From Schleiferilactobacillus harbinensis DSM 16991 (lineage in GTDB: Bacteria; Bacillota; Bacilli; Lactobacillales; Lactobacillaceae): 64,000 nucleotides of DNA. Where the stretch lies: NCBI RefSeq assembly GCF_000425885.1, contig NZ_KE384471.1, positions 96,563 to 160,562 of the forward strand, in the 5' to 3' direction. The notes under the pieces were generated by a model. That model ran no database searches. It saw nothing but the letters and a program-made list of their open reading frames with translations, and was not told the origin of the DNA. Both the position numbers and the translations under genes were made by a program. Below, piece after piece: positions 52,848 to 61,722 of the stretch. Each line of letters begins with the position of its first letter. Within the stretch, counting starts at the first letter, position 1.

Positions 52848-53221
52848 ATCACCAGCCGCCGCTTGATCGGCTCCCGGGGATCTGCAATCACCACCGCCAT
52901 ATCCCCATCCTGCAAGGCTGATTGGTGCACCCGCACTCCCGCCTGGGTAATCAAAGTAAAGGGATAATCCGCCGCCAGTGCCAAGTGCAGCAGCTGATGC
53001 TGGACCGTCGACCCCAACCGGCCATTAATATAAATATGCCCCGTCGGATAAGCCGCCATCGTCCGCTGCACCAACGCCACCGGCACCGCCCCAACGACCT
53101 GGCCCACCGTCAACGCCAACGCCACATTTTCCCGAAAGTTGCCCATAAACTCCCGCTTGTCATCAGGATTCACCGACGGCGTGCCGTACATATGGGCTTT
53201 GATATATTTTTCCACATCCAT
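52844..53221 (-). CDS. YueI family protein (DUF1694)
   Basis: A 125-aa cytoplasmic protein matching the YueI pattern: EKYIKAHMYGTPSVNPDDKR, GNFRENVALALTVGQV, and HIYINGRLG in the middle. ATG 53221 has GGAGG 7 nt upstream; the 5' extension to 53314 crosses it and is rejected. Function unknown; the family is widespread in Firmicutes. Confidence 0.9.
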   Translation of the reverse strand: MDVEKYIKAHMYGTPSVNPDDKREFMGNFRENVALALTVGQVVGAVPVALVQRTMAAYPTGHIYINGRLGSTVQHQLLHLALAADYPFTLITQAGVRVHQSALQDGDMAVVIADPREPIKRRLVI

Positions 53222-53261
53222 AGGTATCCCTCCTTCTACAAAATGCAGGATGACGCAACTA

Positions 53262-53461
53262 GTGCCAATGCGTAGCAAGCGGAGGCAAAATGGGCTCAGT
53301 GGTGGAAACCACACGGCGGCTTGCCGCCGATGTGGTTAGGCGTGTTTGAGACCGCGGTCCTCAGCGGGCTCAAACCGCCGTCACCACTAGCTACGCCTTC
53401 GGCTTCGCACTTGCTGCGCGTCGCCAGCCCAATTTTGCCGCAGCTTGCGAAGCATTGGCAC
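53262..53461. repeat. Family B modular inverted repeat, copy B3 (fullest copy, inverted)
   Basis: Ends GTGCCAATGC and GCATTGGCAC. The internal order (read on the minus strand) is GGGCTGGCGACGCGCAGC, CGAAGCCGAAGGCGTAG, GTGGTGACGGCGG, CCGCGGTCTCAAAC, GGCGGCAAGCCGCC, then CACCACTGAGCCC. Copies B1 and B2 each lack one internal module of this copy. Confidence 0.85.
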
Positions 53462-53480
53462 GGCAGCAGAACACCAACTT

Positions 53481-54254
53481 TCAATCCGAAATCGACTGCT
53501 TCGACTTCTTACTCTGCCGTTCCCGCCCCGCCGCAATAATATGCTGCATCCGGGCATTCACCACCATAATATCCCGCGCCTTCTTCGTCACCGTTACACC
53601 CGTATGAATCGCACTCCCGTCGCGCTGCACGTAATGATACAACGGCGTGTTCTCAATGTAATAGTGCTGCCCATGCATGATATACCGCGTATTAAACAGC
53701 GCGTCCTCCATCAACTTCACATCATCATCAAAGGTCAGGTGATGTTTCTTGATAATGGCCGTCCGGTAACACTTATTCCACGTATACCCGCGCACCGGGC
53801 CGCTGGGCCGGCTGACCAGAGACAGCATTTCTTTCTGATCCACCATCCCCCGCTTACGCGACTGATTCCGCTTGCCGCTGGGCTCAATGACAAATCCGCA
53901 GGCGACCATCGCGGCCTGGGGGTACTTCGCAAACCGATCCATGTACCACGCCATCTGAGTCGGTTCAGTCCAATCGTCACCGTCAGAAAAAGTCAAAAAC
54001 TCCCCCCGGGCTTCTGCCATACCGGCATTACGCGTCTTCGAAATGCCCACGTTGCTCGGCATCTGCAACGCCCGTACCCGGGAATCCAGTTGGGCGAACT
54101 CCTGGGCAATACGGTACGTTTCGTCGGTGGAGCCATCGTCCACGATGAGCACCTCAATATTCCGGTACGTTTGTTGCAGCAAGGCCTGCACACTGCGGTT
54201 CAGCAGGCCCTCCAGATTATATGCGGGGACGATTATGGATATGAGCGGTTCCAA
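53481..54254 (-). CDS. Glycosyltransferase family 2
   Basis: A 257-aa GT-A fold enzyme: ISIIVPAYNLEGLLNRSV at the N-terminus, VLIVDDGSTDETY, NVGISKTRNAGMAEARGEF, and the metal-binding FSDGDDW (DxD region near residue 95). It transfers sugar from a nucleotide sugar to an unknown acceptor, probably an envelope polysaccharide or teichoic acid. The start is TTG 54254, 8 nt after AAAGGTGG. It is divergent from the phosphatase gene. Confidence 0.93.
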   Translation of the reverse strand: MEPLISIIVPAYNLEGLLNRSVQALLQQTYRNIEVLIVDDGSTDETYRIAQEFAQLDSRVRALQMPSNVGISKTRNAGMAEARGEFLTFSDGDDWTEPTQMAWYMDRFAKYPQAAMVACGFVIEPSGKRNQSRKRGMVDQKEMLSLVSRPSGPVRGYTWNKCYRTAIIKKHHLTFDDDVKLMEDALFNTRYIMHGQHYYIENTPLYHYVQRDGSAIHTGVTVTKKARDIMVVNARMQHIIAAGRERQSKKSKQSISD

Positions 54255-54371
54255 AAAAATTCCACCTTTCGTTGATCATCGGGATTATTATACCAGACGA
54301 AGCGCTGCGGGTCTGTCACCGCTTACCGCGCACGGTATAATGGGGGTGTAGACAAAAAGGAGTTGAGCGAA

Positions 54372-55184
54372 ATGACTGAGTTAACAAATCGGGTCGTCCC
54401 GGTGGCAGGAAGTGTCAATCTGCGGGAGCTGGGGGGCATCCCGACCGCGGACGGGCACCGCATCGTCCCCAAACAAATTCTGCGCTCGGGCAGCCTGAGC
54501 GGTGTGACCGAACAGGGCAAGGCCCAACTATGGGACTATGGGGTGCGGGTCGTCATTGACTTCCGCTCCAAGAGTGAAACCATCATGGCCCCAGATCAAT
54601 TACCCGGCCGCGTTCACTACTACCATGATCCGGTCTACGCTATGACTGCCGGCGACCAGGACAGCGCCTGGCAGCGGGTGAAGAATTTCTTCAACCACAG
54701 CGAAAGAAGCCGCGCGGCGGACTTCGATTACGCGCCCGGCTTGGCCGGTCTGTACCAGCAGATCATTTTGGATCCTTTCAGTCAGCATGCGTATTCTTTC
54801 ATGTTCCAGCAAATGCTGGCCAATACGACACCGGGGCACAGTGTCGTCTTTCATTGTGCCGCGGGCAAAGACCGCACCGGCATGGGTGCTGGTTTGATTG
54901 AAAAGGCCCTGGGCGTCTCAGATGAGCTGATTACCCAGGACTACCTGCTGACAAACCTGGTGCTGGGCGGCATGAGCGATGCGGCCATCGCTAAATATCT
55001 GCAAGATCCCCATGTCGACGAACGCATCAACAAGATGAACTTGATGATGGGCGAAAGCGACGCGATGCCGGGTATCTTCCAGGCAATTGACACCGTCTAC
55101 GGCAGTTTCGCTGCTTTTTGGCGGGATGCCCTGCGATTATCCGATCAGGATCTCGCCGATCTCAAGCATCATTATTTAGAATGA
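54372..55184 (+). CDS. Tyrosine-specific protein phosphatase, IphP-like
   Basis: A 270-aa phosphatase with the P-loop HCAAGKDRTG: catalytic Cys162 and Arg168. SVNLRELGGIPTADGHR near the N-terminus and IDFRSKSE are typical of the IphP/LipA-like group. Substrates may be phosphotyrosine proteins or phosphoinositide-like lipids. ATG 54372 lies 9 nt after AAGGAG. It converges with the next gene, overlapping by 13 bp. Confidence 0.92.
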   Translation: MTELTNRVVPVAGSVNLRELGGIPTADGHRIVPKQILRSGSLSGVTEQGKAQLWDYGVRVVIDFRSKSETIMAPDQLPGRVHYYHDPVYAMTAGDQDSAWQRVKNFFNHSERSRAADFDYAPGLAGLYQQIILDPFSQHAYSFMFQQMLANTTPGHSVVFHCAAGKDRTGMGAGLIEKALGVSDELITQDYLLTNLVLGGMSDAAIAKYLQDPHVDERINKMNLMMGESDAMPGIFQAIDTVYGSFAAFWRDALRLSDQDLADLKHHYLE

Positions 55185-55630
55185 GTCTCTTTTTTCGGGT
55201 CATCAGGCTGCTGGGAAGCGGCCTTTTCTTTTGCCAAGCGGCGCTGCATGTGGTTGCCCACGACAAATGAAGCCACAAATCCCGGCAGCAGGGAAATCAG
55301 CGCTAACGTCCCAAAGCCCGACCAATAGAACCGATTGCCCTCTAAGGCATAGGCGTCGATCAAAATGATTATCCAGAAAATGGCCGAATACAGCAAAAAG
55401 CGTTCGTTCGTTGACCACTTCGGCAGCGGCAGGAGCACTGACAGCGTGATCACTAAGGTCATGTACAGGGCATTGACCGCCGGCTGTTTAATAAACAGCC
55501 CCGTCAGCGGCTGGTGCAGGATCCAGCTGATCAGCACGGTCAGCGCCATGAAGCCAACGAAAAAGATCAGCGTAAAAAGCCACGGGTGGCGATACGGCCA
55601 CTGGGGGTTATTGATTTCCGTCGTCCTCAC
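55172..55630 (-). CDS. Four-helix membrane protein
   Basis: A 152-aa protein with four hydrophobic helices (about residues 16-36, 50-66, 76-92, 104-126) and a charged, Gln- and Lys-rich C-terminal tail. The start is GTG 55630, inside the 3' end of the glycosyltransferase gene (23-bp overlap), so it is translationally coupled. No family recognised. Confidence 0.75.
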   Translation of the reverse strand: MRTTEINNPQWPYRHPWLFTLIFFVGFMALTVLISWILHQPLTGLFIKQPAVNALYMTLVITLSVLLPLPKWSTNERFLLYSAIFWIIILIDAYALEGNRFYWSGFGTLALISLLPGFVASFVVGNHMQRRLAKEKAASQQPDDPKKETHSK

Positions 55631-57101
55631 CTGCTTTGTCGATAGCTTGCCATGAACTGATGACAGCGTCCTCAGTATACCCTTGGGCCAGGGCCAAAGA
55701 CGTTTTCTGGGCCGTGTTTAAACTTTTTTTATGCCCTAGGAGCGTTTTGATTTCGGTCGCGAACTGCTGGGTATTCGCCGCAGGCACGATGGCGCCGTTT
55801 TCTCCCGGCCGGACAAAGGGGGTGACGGCCCCGGCGTGGTCTGTGGCGGCCACGACGGCCAGGCCGTGGGCCAACGCACTGATCATCATCGCCGCCGCCG
55901 GAAAATCAGCGACACTGACGTAGACCTGATGGCTGGCCAAAGCAGCGGTCCATTGCGCCGCCGTACTAATAAACTGGACACTGCCGCCCTGCTCATTACT
56001 GGCGGTGGGCAGCGGCGTACTGCCCAAATGCGGCTGGTAGATCGTCAGCCGGACATTGGGGACTGTTTGGCGCAGCGTGGTGAACAAGGTCATCAAAGCC
56101 TTCAGCCCGCTGCCTTGGGGGTCATCATCCAAGAAAGCGAGTACCGAAGCCGGCGTGCGCTTGGGCAGCGGCAGTACCGCCTCAGTGGGAAAAATGGCAT
56201 GTTTGGGAAACTGGGCCACCGTCATGGTTTGTCCGGTCCGGGCCGCCCATTTTGTGGCCAGCAGCTGGTCGGGCACGATCACCCCGGCAAATTGACTGAA
56301 CAAAGTCTGCACATGGTCCCACAGCGCATTGGTCTCCACCGTTTGGGTGAGATTGCTATGGTGGGAAAAGACGTAGACCCGCGGCAGGCTCATCTGGGCG
56401 ACTGCTGCCAAGACCGCGGGGGTGTCTTGCGCGACCATTGTCGCCGCCCCGGCCTGATGCGTTTCCACCACCGCCGCTTGGGCCAAAGCGCCCAGCGCCG
56501 CTGCCATAGCTGGAAAGATCATCTGCTTACCGCCAAAATGCGGCAGCAGCACCATCCCGCCCCGGGGTGCTTGATGGGCAACCGGTTCAAAGAAATGCTC
56601 CAGGACCGCCTGGCCATGGACATCCCAATAGATCTCCTGCTGCACTTCGCCGGCCGGATTCAAATACTGACTGACGGACAGAAAGCCGCGACGGTCGTAG
56701 AAATCCCGCTTGCGTACCTCGTCCGTCCCGCCATAATAATCGACATAATCCAGTTGGGGCGAATCCGCAATCGTGTGTACAACCGCCCAGCGCTGGCCGG
56801 CCACGGTATATTCCTGGGTCGCCAAATTGATCTGCCAATCCTGTTTATTACCCAGGTGCAGATCCCGAAACGTCAAGGTCCGCTTGGTCTGCTGCCCGAC
56901 TTTCTGCAATTCGTCCCACAGATTCAGGCACAGTGCGGCCGCGTCGCCGCTGACCGGTGTGCGCGCCTGCATCCGATCATAATTCAAAGTCAGGACCCGC
57001 GCGGCCACCCCGCGGGCCGCCAAACTGAGCGCGAGGTCCACGCTCTGGGGGATAAACGTATCGGTGGTACTAGGGGTTTCATTACCAATAAAGAACAGCA
57101 T
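55608..57101 (-). CDS. Glycosyltransferase, GT4-like (TagE/Gtf-type)
   Basis: A 497-aa protein. The N-terminal half has FFIGNETPSTTDT and the DFYDRRGFLSVSQYLN segment seen in TagE/GtfA/TarM-like enzymes. The C-terminal half has a GT-B nucleotide-sugar region: VLAFLDDDPQGSGLKALM, VRLTIYQPHLGS, SALAHGLAVVAATDHAG, GENGAIVPAANTQQFA. The likely role is glycosylation of wall teichoic acid or surface protein. ATG 57101 has AAAGGA 10 nt upstream. The overlapping plus-strand ORF of 548 codons here is a shadow. Confidence 0.85.
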   Translation of the reverse strand: MLFFIGNETPSTTDTFIPQSVDLALSLAARGVAARVLTLNYDRMQARTPVSGDAAALCLNLWDELQKVGQQTKRTLTFRDLHLGNKQDWQINLATQEYTVAGQRWAVVHTIADSPQLDYVDYYGGTDEVRKRDFYDRRGFLSVSQYLNPAGEVQQEIYWDVHGQAVLEHFFEPVAHQAPRGGMVLLPHFGGKQMIFPAMAAALGALAQAAVVETHQAGAATMVAQDTPAVLAAVAQMSLPRVYVFSHHSNLTQTVETNALWDHVQTLFSQFAGVIVPDQLLATKWAARTGQTMTVAQFPKHAIFPTEAVLPLPKRTPASVLAFLDDDPQGSGLKALMTLFTTLRQTVPNVRLTIYQPHLGSTPLPTASNEQGGSVQFISTAAQWTAALASHQVYVSVADFPAAAMMISALAHGLAVVAATDHAGAVTPFVRPGENGAIVPAANTQQFATEIKTLLGHKKSLNTAQKTSLALAQGYTEDAVISSWQAIDKAGEDDGNQ

Positions 57102-57194
57102 AACGTGGTCCTTTCTGCGTATTTCGATGCGTTGGCGCACCGTGTTAAAATTAGTGTTAGGTTTATTAATGTCAGTGAAGGAATGGTGACGGTT

Positions 57195-57482
57195 ATGGCA
57201 AAATGGACAATAGACGCGGATTCGACCCACGGGGTGGGCTACTGGCTGCGCTACTGGATACTCTTCGGCGGATTGATCGCCCTCCTGTTGTGGTGGGCCA
57301 GCTGGCTTTGGTTCGGCGCGTGGTCAGTGGTCACCGCGGTGCTGGTCTGGGCCGGCACTGCAGTCATCTTGGCCATTGCCACCTTACTGCTCAGCCCCTT
57401 CGTCATTACGGTGGGGCTGGTGCTGAGTACGGTCGCCATATTAGTGCTCGCCATCGGCTCGCTCATCCACGTTATCTTCTAA
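57195..57482 (+). CDS. Small three-helix membrane protein
   Basis: A 95-aa, very hydrophobic protein (MAKWTIDADSTHGVGYWLRY and onward) with three membrane helices rich in Trp, Leu and Ala. ATG 57195 is chosen; GTG 57186 and ATG 57183 are in-frame alternatives closer to AAGGA. It ends 13 bp before the hydrolase gene at 57496, so the two form an operon. The true gene is hidden inside a much longer spurious ORF. Confidence 0.7.
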   Translation: MAKWTIDADSTHGVGYWLRYWILFGGLIALLLWWASWLWFGAWSVVTAVLVWAGTAVILAIATLLLSPFVITVGLVLSTVAILVLAIGSLIHVIF

Positions 57483-57495
57483 AGGAGGTCTTTCG

Positions 57496-58518
57496 ATGCC
57501 AACCATGAAAAAAATGCTTCAAGTCGGCGCGCCGGTGGTGCTCACGACCACGACCGCTGTCATTTCCGCCTTGTTATATCAATATGCCTTCAAGCGGGCG
57601 GATAAAACCGTCATGACGACGCCGTTACCGCCGGATTCACCCTATTATGACGCTGATCAATGGTTCTTGAACACCCCCAAAGAAAAATGGTGGCTGAACC
57701 ATGATGACCCGGATCAGGAAATTCAAGCCTTTTATTTACCAGCCGCGCAGCCGTCAAAGAAGGCCGTCATCATTTCCCATGGCTACAAAGGCCAGGCACG
57801 GAAGATGGCCGCCAGTGCTCGGTTATTCTGGGAGGACGGCTACAATGTCTTGATGCCGGATAACCGGTCCCATGGCGGTTCCGCCGGCAAGTACATCAAC
57901 TTTGGTCTGCTGGACCGCTTGGATTACCTGGACTGGATCAACCAAGTCATCGGCCGGTTGGGACCGGACTGCGAGATCGTCCTCTTCGGCATCTCCATGG
58001 GCGGGGCCACCGTCATGATGGTCAGCGGCGAGGAATTACCGCACCAAGTCAAAGCAATCATTGAAGACTGCGGCTATTCGTCTGTGGAAGAGGAACTGAC
58101 CTACCAGATGCGCTCCCAGTTCCACCTGCCTAAATGGCCGTTTTGGCCGATCATCAGCGGTATCAATCGAATCACCCTGGGGTTGTCGCTGGCGGACAGT
58201 GTGACCAGTATCAGTCAGTTGAAGAAGAATACCCGGCCGATTTTCTTCATTCACGGCACCGCTGACACCTACGTGCCCACGTCCATGTGTATTGACTGTT
58301 TCAATGCCACCTCAGCGCCCAAGGACATGTGGCTGGTACCCGGAGCGACCCACGCCAACTCGTTTGCGACGGCTCCGCAGGAATACGCCGCCCGGGTCAA
58401 GCGCTTCTTGGCGCAGTATGTGCCTAGTGAGCAGTCACCTGCATTACCGAGCGCGCAATCATCACTTCTTCGTTCGTCGTCACAACCAGGGCCTGCACAG
58501 CCGACGCCGGCGTCGTGA
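57496..58518 (+). CDS. Membrane-anchored alpha/beta hydrolase (paralogue 2) with antisense-derived tail
   Basis: A 340-aa protein with an N-terminal anchor (about residues 10-30). The triad is Ser167 (FGISMGGA), Asp257 (HGTADTYVP) and His286 (GATHANSF). It is a paralogue of the gene at 44500. The paralogue's end corresponds to about residue 310 here. The extra 30 residues (SEQSPALPSAQ and onward, rich in Ser, Pro and Gln) are read entirely from DNA that is antisense to the 3' end of ackA, so they probably arose by loss of the original stop codon. AAAGGAGG precedes the ATG at ideal spacing. Confidence 0.9.
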   Translation: MPTMKKMLQVGAPVVLTTTTAVISALLYQYAFKRADKTVMTTPLPPDSPYYDADQWFLNTPKEKWWLNHDDPDQEIQAFYLPAAQPSKKAVIISHGYKGQARKMAASARLFWEDGYNVLMPDNRSHGGSAGKYINFGLLDRLDYLDWINQVIGRLGPDCEIVLFGISMGGATVMMVSGEELPHQVKAIIEDCGYSSVEEELTYQMRSQFHLPKWPFWPIISGINRITLGLSLADSVTSISQLKKNTRPIFFIHGTADTYVPTSMCIDCFNATSAPKDMWLVPGATHANSFATAPQEYAARVKRFLAQYVPSEQSPALPSAQSSLLRSSSQPGPAQPTPAS

Positions 58519-59614
58519 GAAAAGCCGTGGCCTGGGCGTTGACTTGGGCTGGATCTTCCACGATCCCCATGTAGGCTAATTGCTGTAAAACGCCATGGCG
58601 CAAGGAGCCGCGATGCTCCCCAACGCCGCCGGTGAAGACAATGGCATCCAGGCCGCCCATTTCGGCGGTATAGGCGCCAATGTATTTCACGACCCGGTTA
58701 ATGAAGACTTTTTCACCCAAGATGGCCCGTTCATTGCCTGCTTGGGCGGCCGCGTCAATGTCCCGGAAATCAGATGAGAGACCCGTCAATCCCAGCATCC
58801 CCGATTTGTCGTTCAATATTTGGACCATATCGGCGAAGGATTGATGGGTCTTGTTGGCTAAATAAGCCACCAGGGAGACATCAATATCCCCGCTGCGGGT
58901 GCCCATGGTCAAGCCGGCCAGCGGCGTGAAGCCCATGGATGTATCAAGGGACGCGCCGCGCTGAATAGCCGCGGCGGAGGCCCCATTGCCCAGATGCAGG
59001 GTGACCAGCCTCAAACTCGCCAAGTCCCGGTGCAGCAGCTTAGCCGCCTCGTGGGCCACATAAGCATGACTGGTGCCATGGGCACCGTAACGGCGGGCAC
59101 CAAACTGGCGATAGTAAGTCATCGGAATACTGTAGAGATAATTGACTTTGGGCATAGTTTGGTGGAACGCTGTGTCGAACACCGCGACGGCCGGCGTCTG
59201 GGGCAGCCGGCGGGCAAAGGCTTCAATATAAGCTGCTTCGCTAGGGTTATGCAGCGGTGCGTATTCGGCTAATGCGGCAATGTCCTTTAAGACCTGGGGC
59301 GTCACCAGCGTCGGCGCGGCAAATTTCTCGCCGCCGGCCACGACCCGGTGACCAATGCCGGCCAATTCGTCGGGACTGGTCAGCACCCCCTGGGCGACCA
59401 GGGTGGTGAGCAGTGTGTCCACCGCGTGGTCAATATTCTCTAAGTGCGCGCGGCTCTCATGGGTCTGACCCTGGGCATCTTTGATCGTCAAAACGGCATC
59501 CGGACTGCTGGCCCGATCGATACCGCCGGACGCGAGGAGCGTCTCTTCAGGCATGGCGATAACTTGAAATTTCAACGTAGAACTGCCGGCATTCACGGCT
59601 AATACTTTTGGCAT
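58424..59614 (-). CDS. ackA: Acetate kinase
   Basis: Interconverts acetyl phosphate and acetate, making ATP. The 396-aa length is normal. Motifs: VLAVNAGSSTLKF at the N-terminus, VFDTAFHQTMP, RRYGAHGTSHAYVA, LHLGNGASAAA, DTSMGFTPLAGLTMGTRSGD and FTGGVGEH. ATG 59614 has AGGAGG 6 nt upstream; the longer ORF to 59680 crosses the ribosome binding site. Its 3' end overlaps the hydrolase gene by 95 bp tail to tail. Confidence 0.97.
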   Translation of the reverse strand: MPKVLAVNAGSSTLKFQVIAMPEETLLASGGIDRASSPDAVLTIKDAQGQTHESRAHLENIDHAVDTLLTTLVAQGVLTSPDELAGIGHRVVAGGEKFAAPTLVTPQVLKDIAALAEYAPLHNPSEAAYIEAFARRLPQTPAVAVFDTAFHQTMPKVNYLYSIPMTYYRQFGARRYGAHGTSHAYVAHEAAKLLHRDLASLRLVTLHLGNGASAAAIQRGASLDTSMGFTPLAGLTMGTRSGDIDVSLVAYLANKTHQSFADMVQILNDKSGMLGLTGLSSDFRDIDAAAQAGNERAILGEKVFINRVVKYIGAYTAEMGGLDAIVFTGGVGEHRGSLRHGVLQQLAYMGIVEDPAQVNAQATAFLTTPASAVQALVVTTNEEVMIARSVMQVTAH

Positions 59615-59747
59615 ATGGCCCTCCTGTAATGATCGAGTAAAATTCTTCCGGTTAATTATACCATCATGCCGGGCGAGCACGCTGACGCTTATTATTGACT
59701 GAACATGCTACTATATAGACTAACGAGTTCAAGAAGGAGCAATCATC

Positions 59748-61622
59748 ATGAAAATCGCAATTATCGGGGCCGGCCCCCGGGGGTTAATGACCCTGGAGCG
59801 TCTGGTCGCCCGGCATAACCGGGATCATTTCCCGCTTTCGGTCACATTATACGATCCAGCCGGTATCGGCGGCATGGTTTGGCAGCCGGAACAGCCGCTG
59901 GCCTTGATCATGAATACCATCCCCATTCAGATCACCCTGTTCACGGATGCTTCCGTGACTTTGAGCGGCGGTCCCCTCACCACTGGACCCAACCTCTACG
60001 AGTGGAGCAAACAGGTGGCCCCGGACTGGCTGCCCAAACAGACCTGGTCCACGACCCAGGCCCTGCGCCGGGAAGCGGCCCAACTGTCCGAACGCGGCTA
60101 TGCCACCCGCGCATTATACGGTGCCTATAACCAGTGGTTCTACGAGTTCGTCCGCGGTCAGGCGGCCGACGCCGACATCACCTTCCAACCCGCCCAGGTC
60201 ACCGATCTCCAGTGGCAAAGCCCCACCGCGGTGCGGCTCACGGCGGGCCGCCAACATACCACCGTCAATGGGGTCGTCATGGCTCTGGGCTACAGCGAAA
60301 ACAAGCTGACGGATGAACAGGAAAAGTTTGCCCGCCATGCGGTCCAAAACGATCTGTTGTATATCCCGCAGCGCAACCCAGCCGACGCGGCGCCGCTGCT
60401 CAAAAAAATCGAAGTCAATAACAAAAATGGCGAACGGGTCATTCTGCGCGGGCTGGGGCTGAGCTTTTTTGACTACGTCACCCTTTTAACGACCGGCCGG
60501 GGCGGCACGTTCGCCGCCGATAAAGACGGCCGCTTGACCTATCGGCCCGCCGGCAACGAACCGCATATTTACGCCAGCTCCCGCGGCGGCTTCCCGTACC
60601 GGGCCAAAGGTTACAACCAAAAGGCTGATGGCGAAGAGGACGTGCCGCAATTTCTGACCCCGGCCAAATTGGCCGAATGGCAGGCGGCCGGGCACGTCTC
60701 CGGATTGACTTTCTGGCATCTGCTGCAAGCCGAAGTGGAGTACGTCTACTACAGCTTGCTGGTGCAAGAACAGTATCCGGCCATTGACTTGGCCCAGCTG
60801 CAGGCGGCTATGCGCGCCACGGCCCATCCGACCCGCAGTGCCAACCAGTTCGGCGTCCCAGCCGCTCAGCTCTGGGATTGGCCGAGTTTGATCAACCCCG
60901 CCCAAAATACGGACGCCGCCAGTTTCCCCCGCTACATTCAAGATTACTTAACCCGAGATTACACCGAAGCCGCCCGGGGGACCAAGACCGGCCCCCTGAC
61001 CAGTGCCTTGGAAGTCTTCCGGGACATGCGCGACCCGATTCGTCAGGTGGTGGAAAAGGGGCTGCTCAGCGATACGGACTATTGGCAGATTTTCTTAAAG
61101 GAATTCCAGCCAATCAATGATTTCCTGTCCATCGGTCCGCCGGCGCACCGCATCCAAGAACTGGCCGCCCTGGTTTCCGCCGGTATCGTGACCCTGGTGG
61201 GTCCGGCCATGACGGTTGAGACAGAGCCGCTGGGTTTCACAGTCCGCTCCATGAAATACCCCGCCCGCCAATATCGGGCCAGCAGTCTGATCGAAGCGCG
61301 GCTGCCAGCCGTCAATTATCCCACCGCGGACAATCCGCTGATTCAGAGCCTGAATAAAAACGGCCTGCTTCAGCCCCACACGCTGCATCTCAACGATCAA
61401 GTCCAGCCCACCGGGGCAATCAGCGTGGATCGTCAAACCGACGCCTTGATCACTGCCGCCGGCGATCCGTTGGCCAACGTCTACCTCTACGGTGTCCCCA
61501 CCGAAGGCCTGCACTGGCTGACAACTGCCAGTCCCCGGCCCGACGTGAACGACGTCACCTTGAAAGAAACCGACGCTTTGGTCAATGCGCTCGTGGGTCA
61601 GTTAACTCGGTCGGAAGACTGA
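59748..61622 (+). CDS. FAD/NAD(P)-binding protein
   Basis: A 624-aa flavoprotein-like protein with an N-terminal dinucleotide motif IAIIGAGPRGLMTLERL, a second cofactor-associated segment VILRGLGLSFFDYV near residue 227, and GVVMALGYSEN. This matches the FAD-NAD(P)-binding family common in lactobacilli; the reaction is unknown. The ATG has AAGGAG about 9 nt upstream. Monocistronic. Confidence 0.88.
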   Translation: MKIAIIGAGPRGLMTLERLVARHNRDHFPLSVTLYDPAGIGGMVWQPEQPLALIMNTIPIQITLFTDASVTLSGGPLTTGPNLYEWSKQVAPDWLPKQTWSTTQALRREAAQLSERGYATRALYGAYNQWFYEFVRGQAADADITFQPAQVTDLQWQSPTAVRLTAGRQHTTVNGVVMALGYSENKLTDEQEKFARHAVQNDLLYIPQRNPADAAPLLKKIEVNNKNGERVILRGLGLSFFDYVTLLTTGRGGTFAADKDGRLTYRPAGNEPHIYASSRGGFPYRAKGYNQKADGEEDVPQFLTPAKLAEWQAAGHVSGLTFWHLLQAEVEYVYYSLLVQEQYPAIDLAQLQAAMRATAHPTRSANQFGVPAAQLWDWPSLINPAQNTDAASFPRYIQDYLTRDYTEAARGTKTGPLTSALEVFRDMRDPIRQVVEKGLLSDTDYWQIFLKEFQPINDFLSIGPPAHRIQELAALVSAGIVTLVGPAMTVETEPLGFTVRSMKYPARQYRASSLIEARLPAVNYPTADNPLIQSLNKNGLLQPHTLHLNDQVQPTGAISVDRQTDALITAAGDPLANVYLYGVPTEGLHWLTTASPRPDVNDVTLKETDALVNALVGQLTRSED

Positions 61623-61643
61623 TTTTGCTTATGCAGACCTTAA

Positions 61644-61677
61644 GAACGCCCGTTACGGAACTCCGCAGCGGGCGTTC
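61644..61677. terminator. Hairpin, possible terminator
   Basis: GAACGCCCG and CGGGCGTTC arms, 16-nt loop, no T-run. It lies between the FAD-binding protein and DUF1002 genes. Confidence 0.5.
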
Positions 61678-61722
61678 GCTGGTATACTGGACCTACATCA
61701 TCGAGAAGTGAGGAAAGAAATC

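Noticed and set aside
55836..57482. A 548-codon plus-strand ORF
   Set aside because: It is antisense to a clear glycosyltransferase gene for most of its length; only its last 95 codons (57195-57482) form a plausible membrane protein gene.
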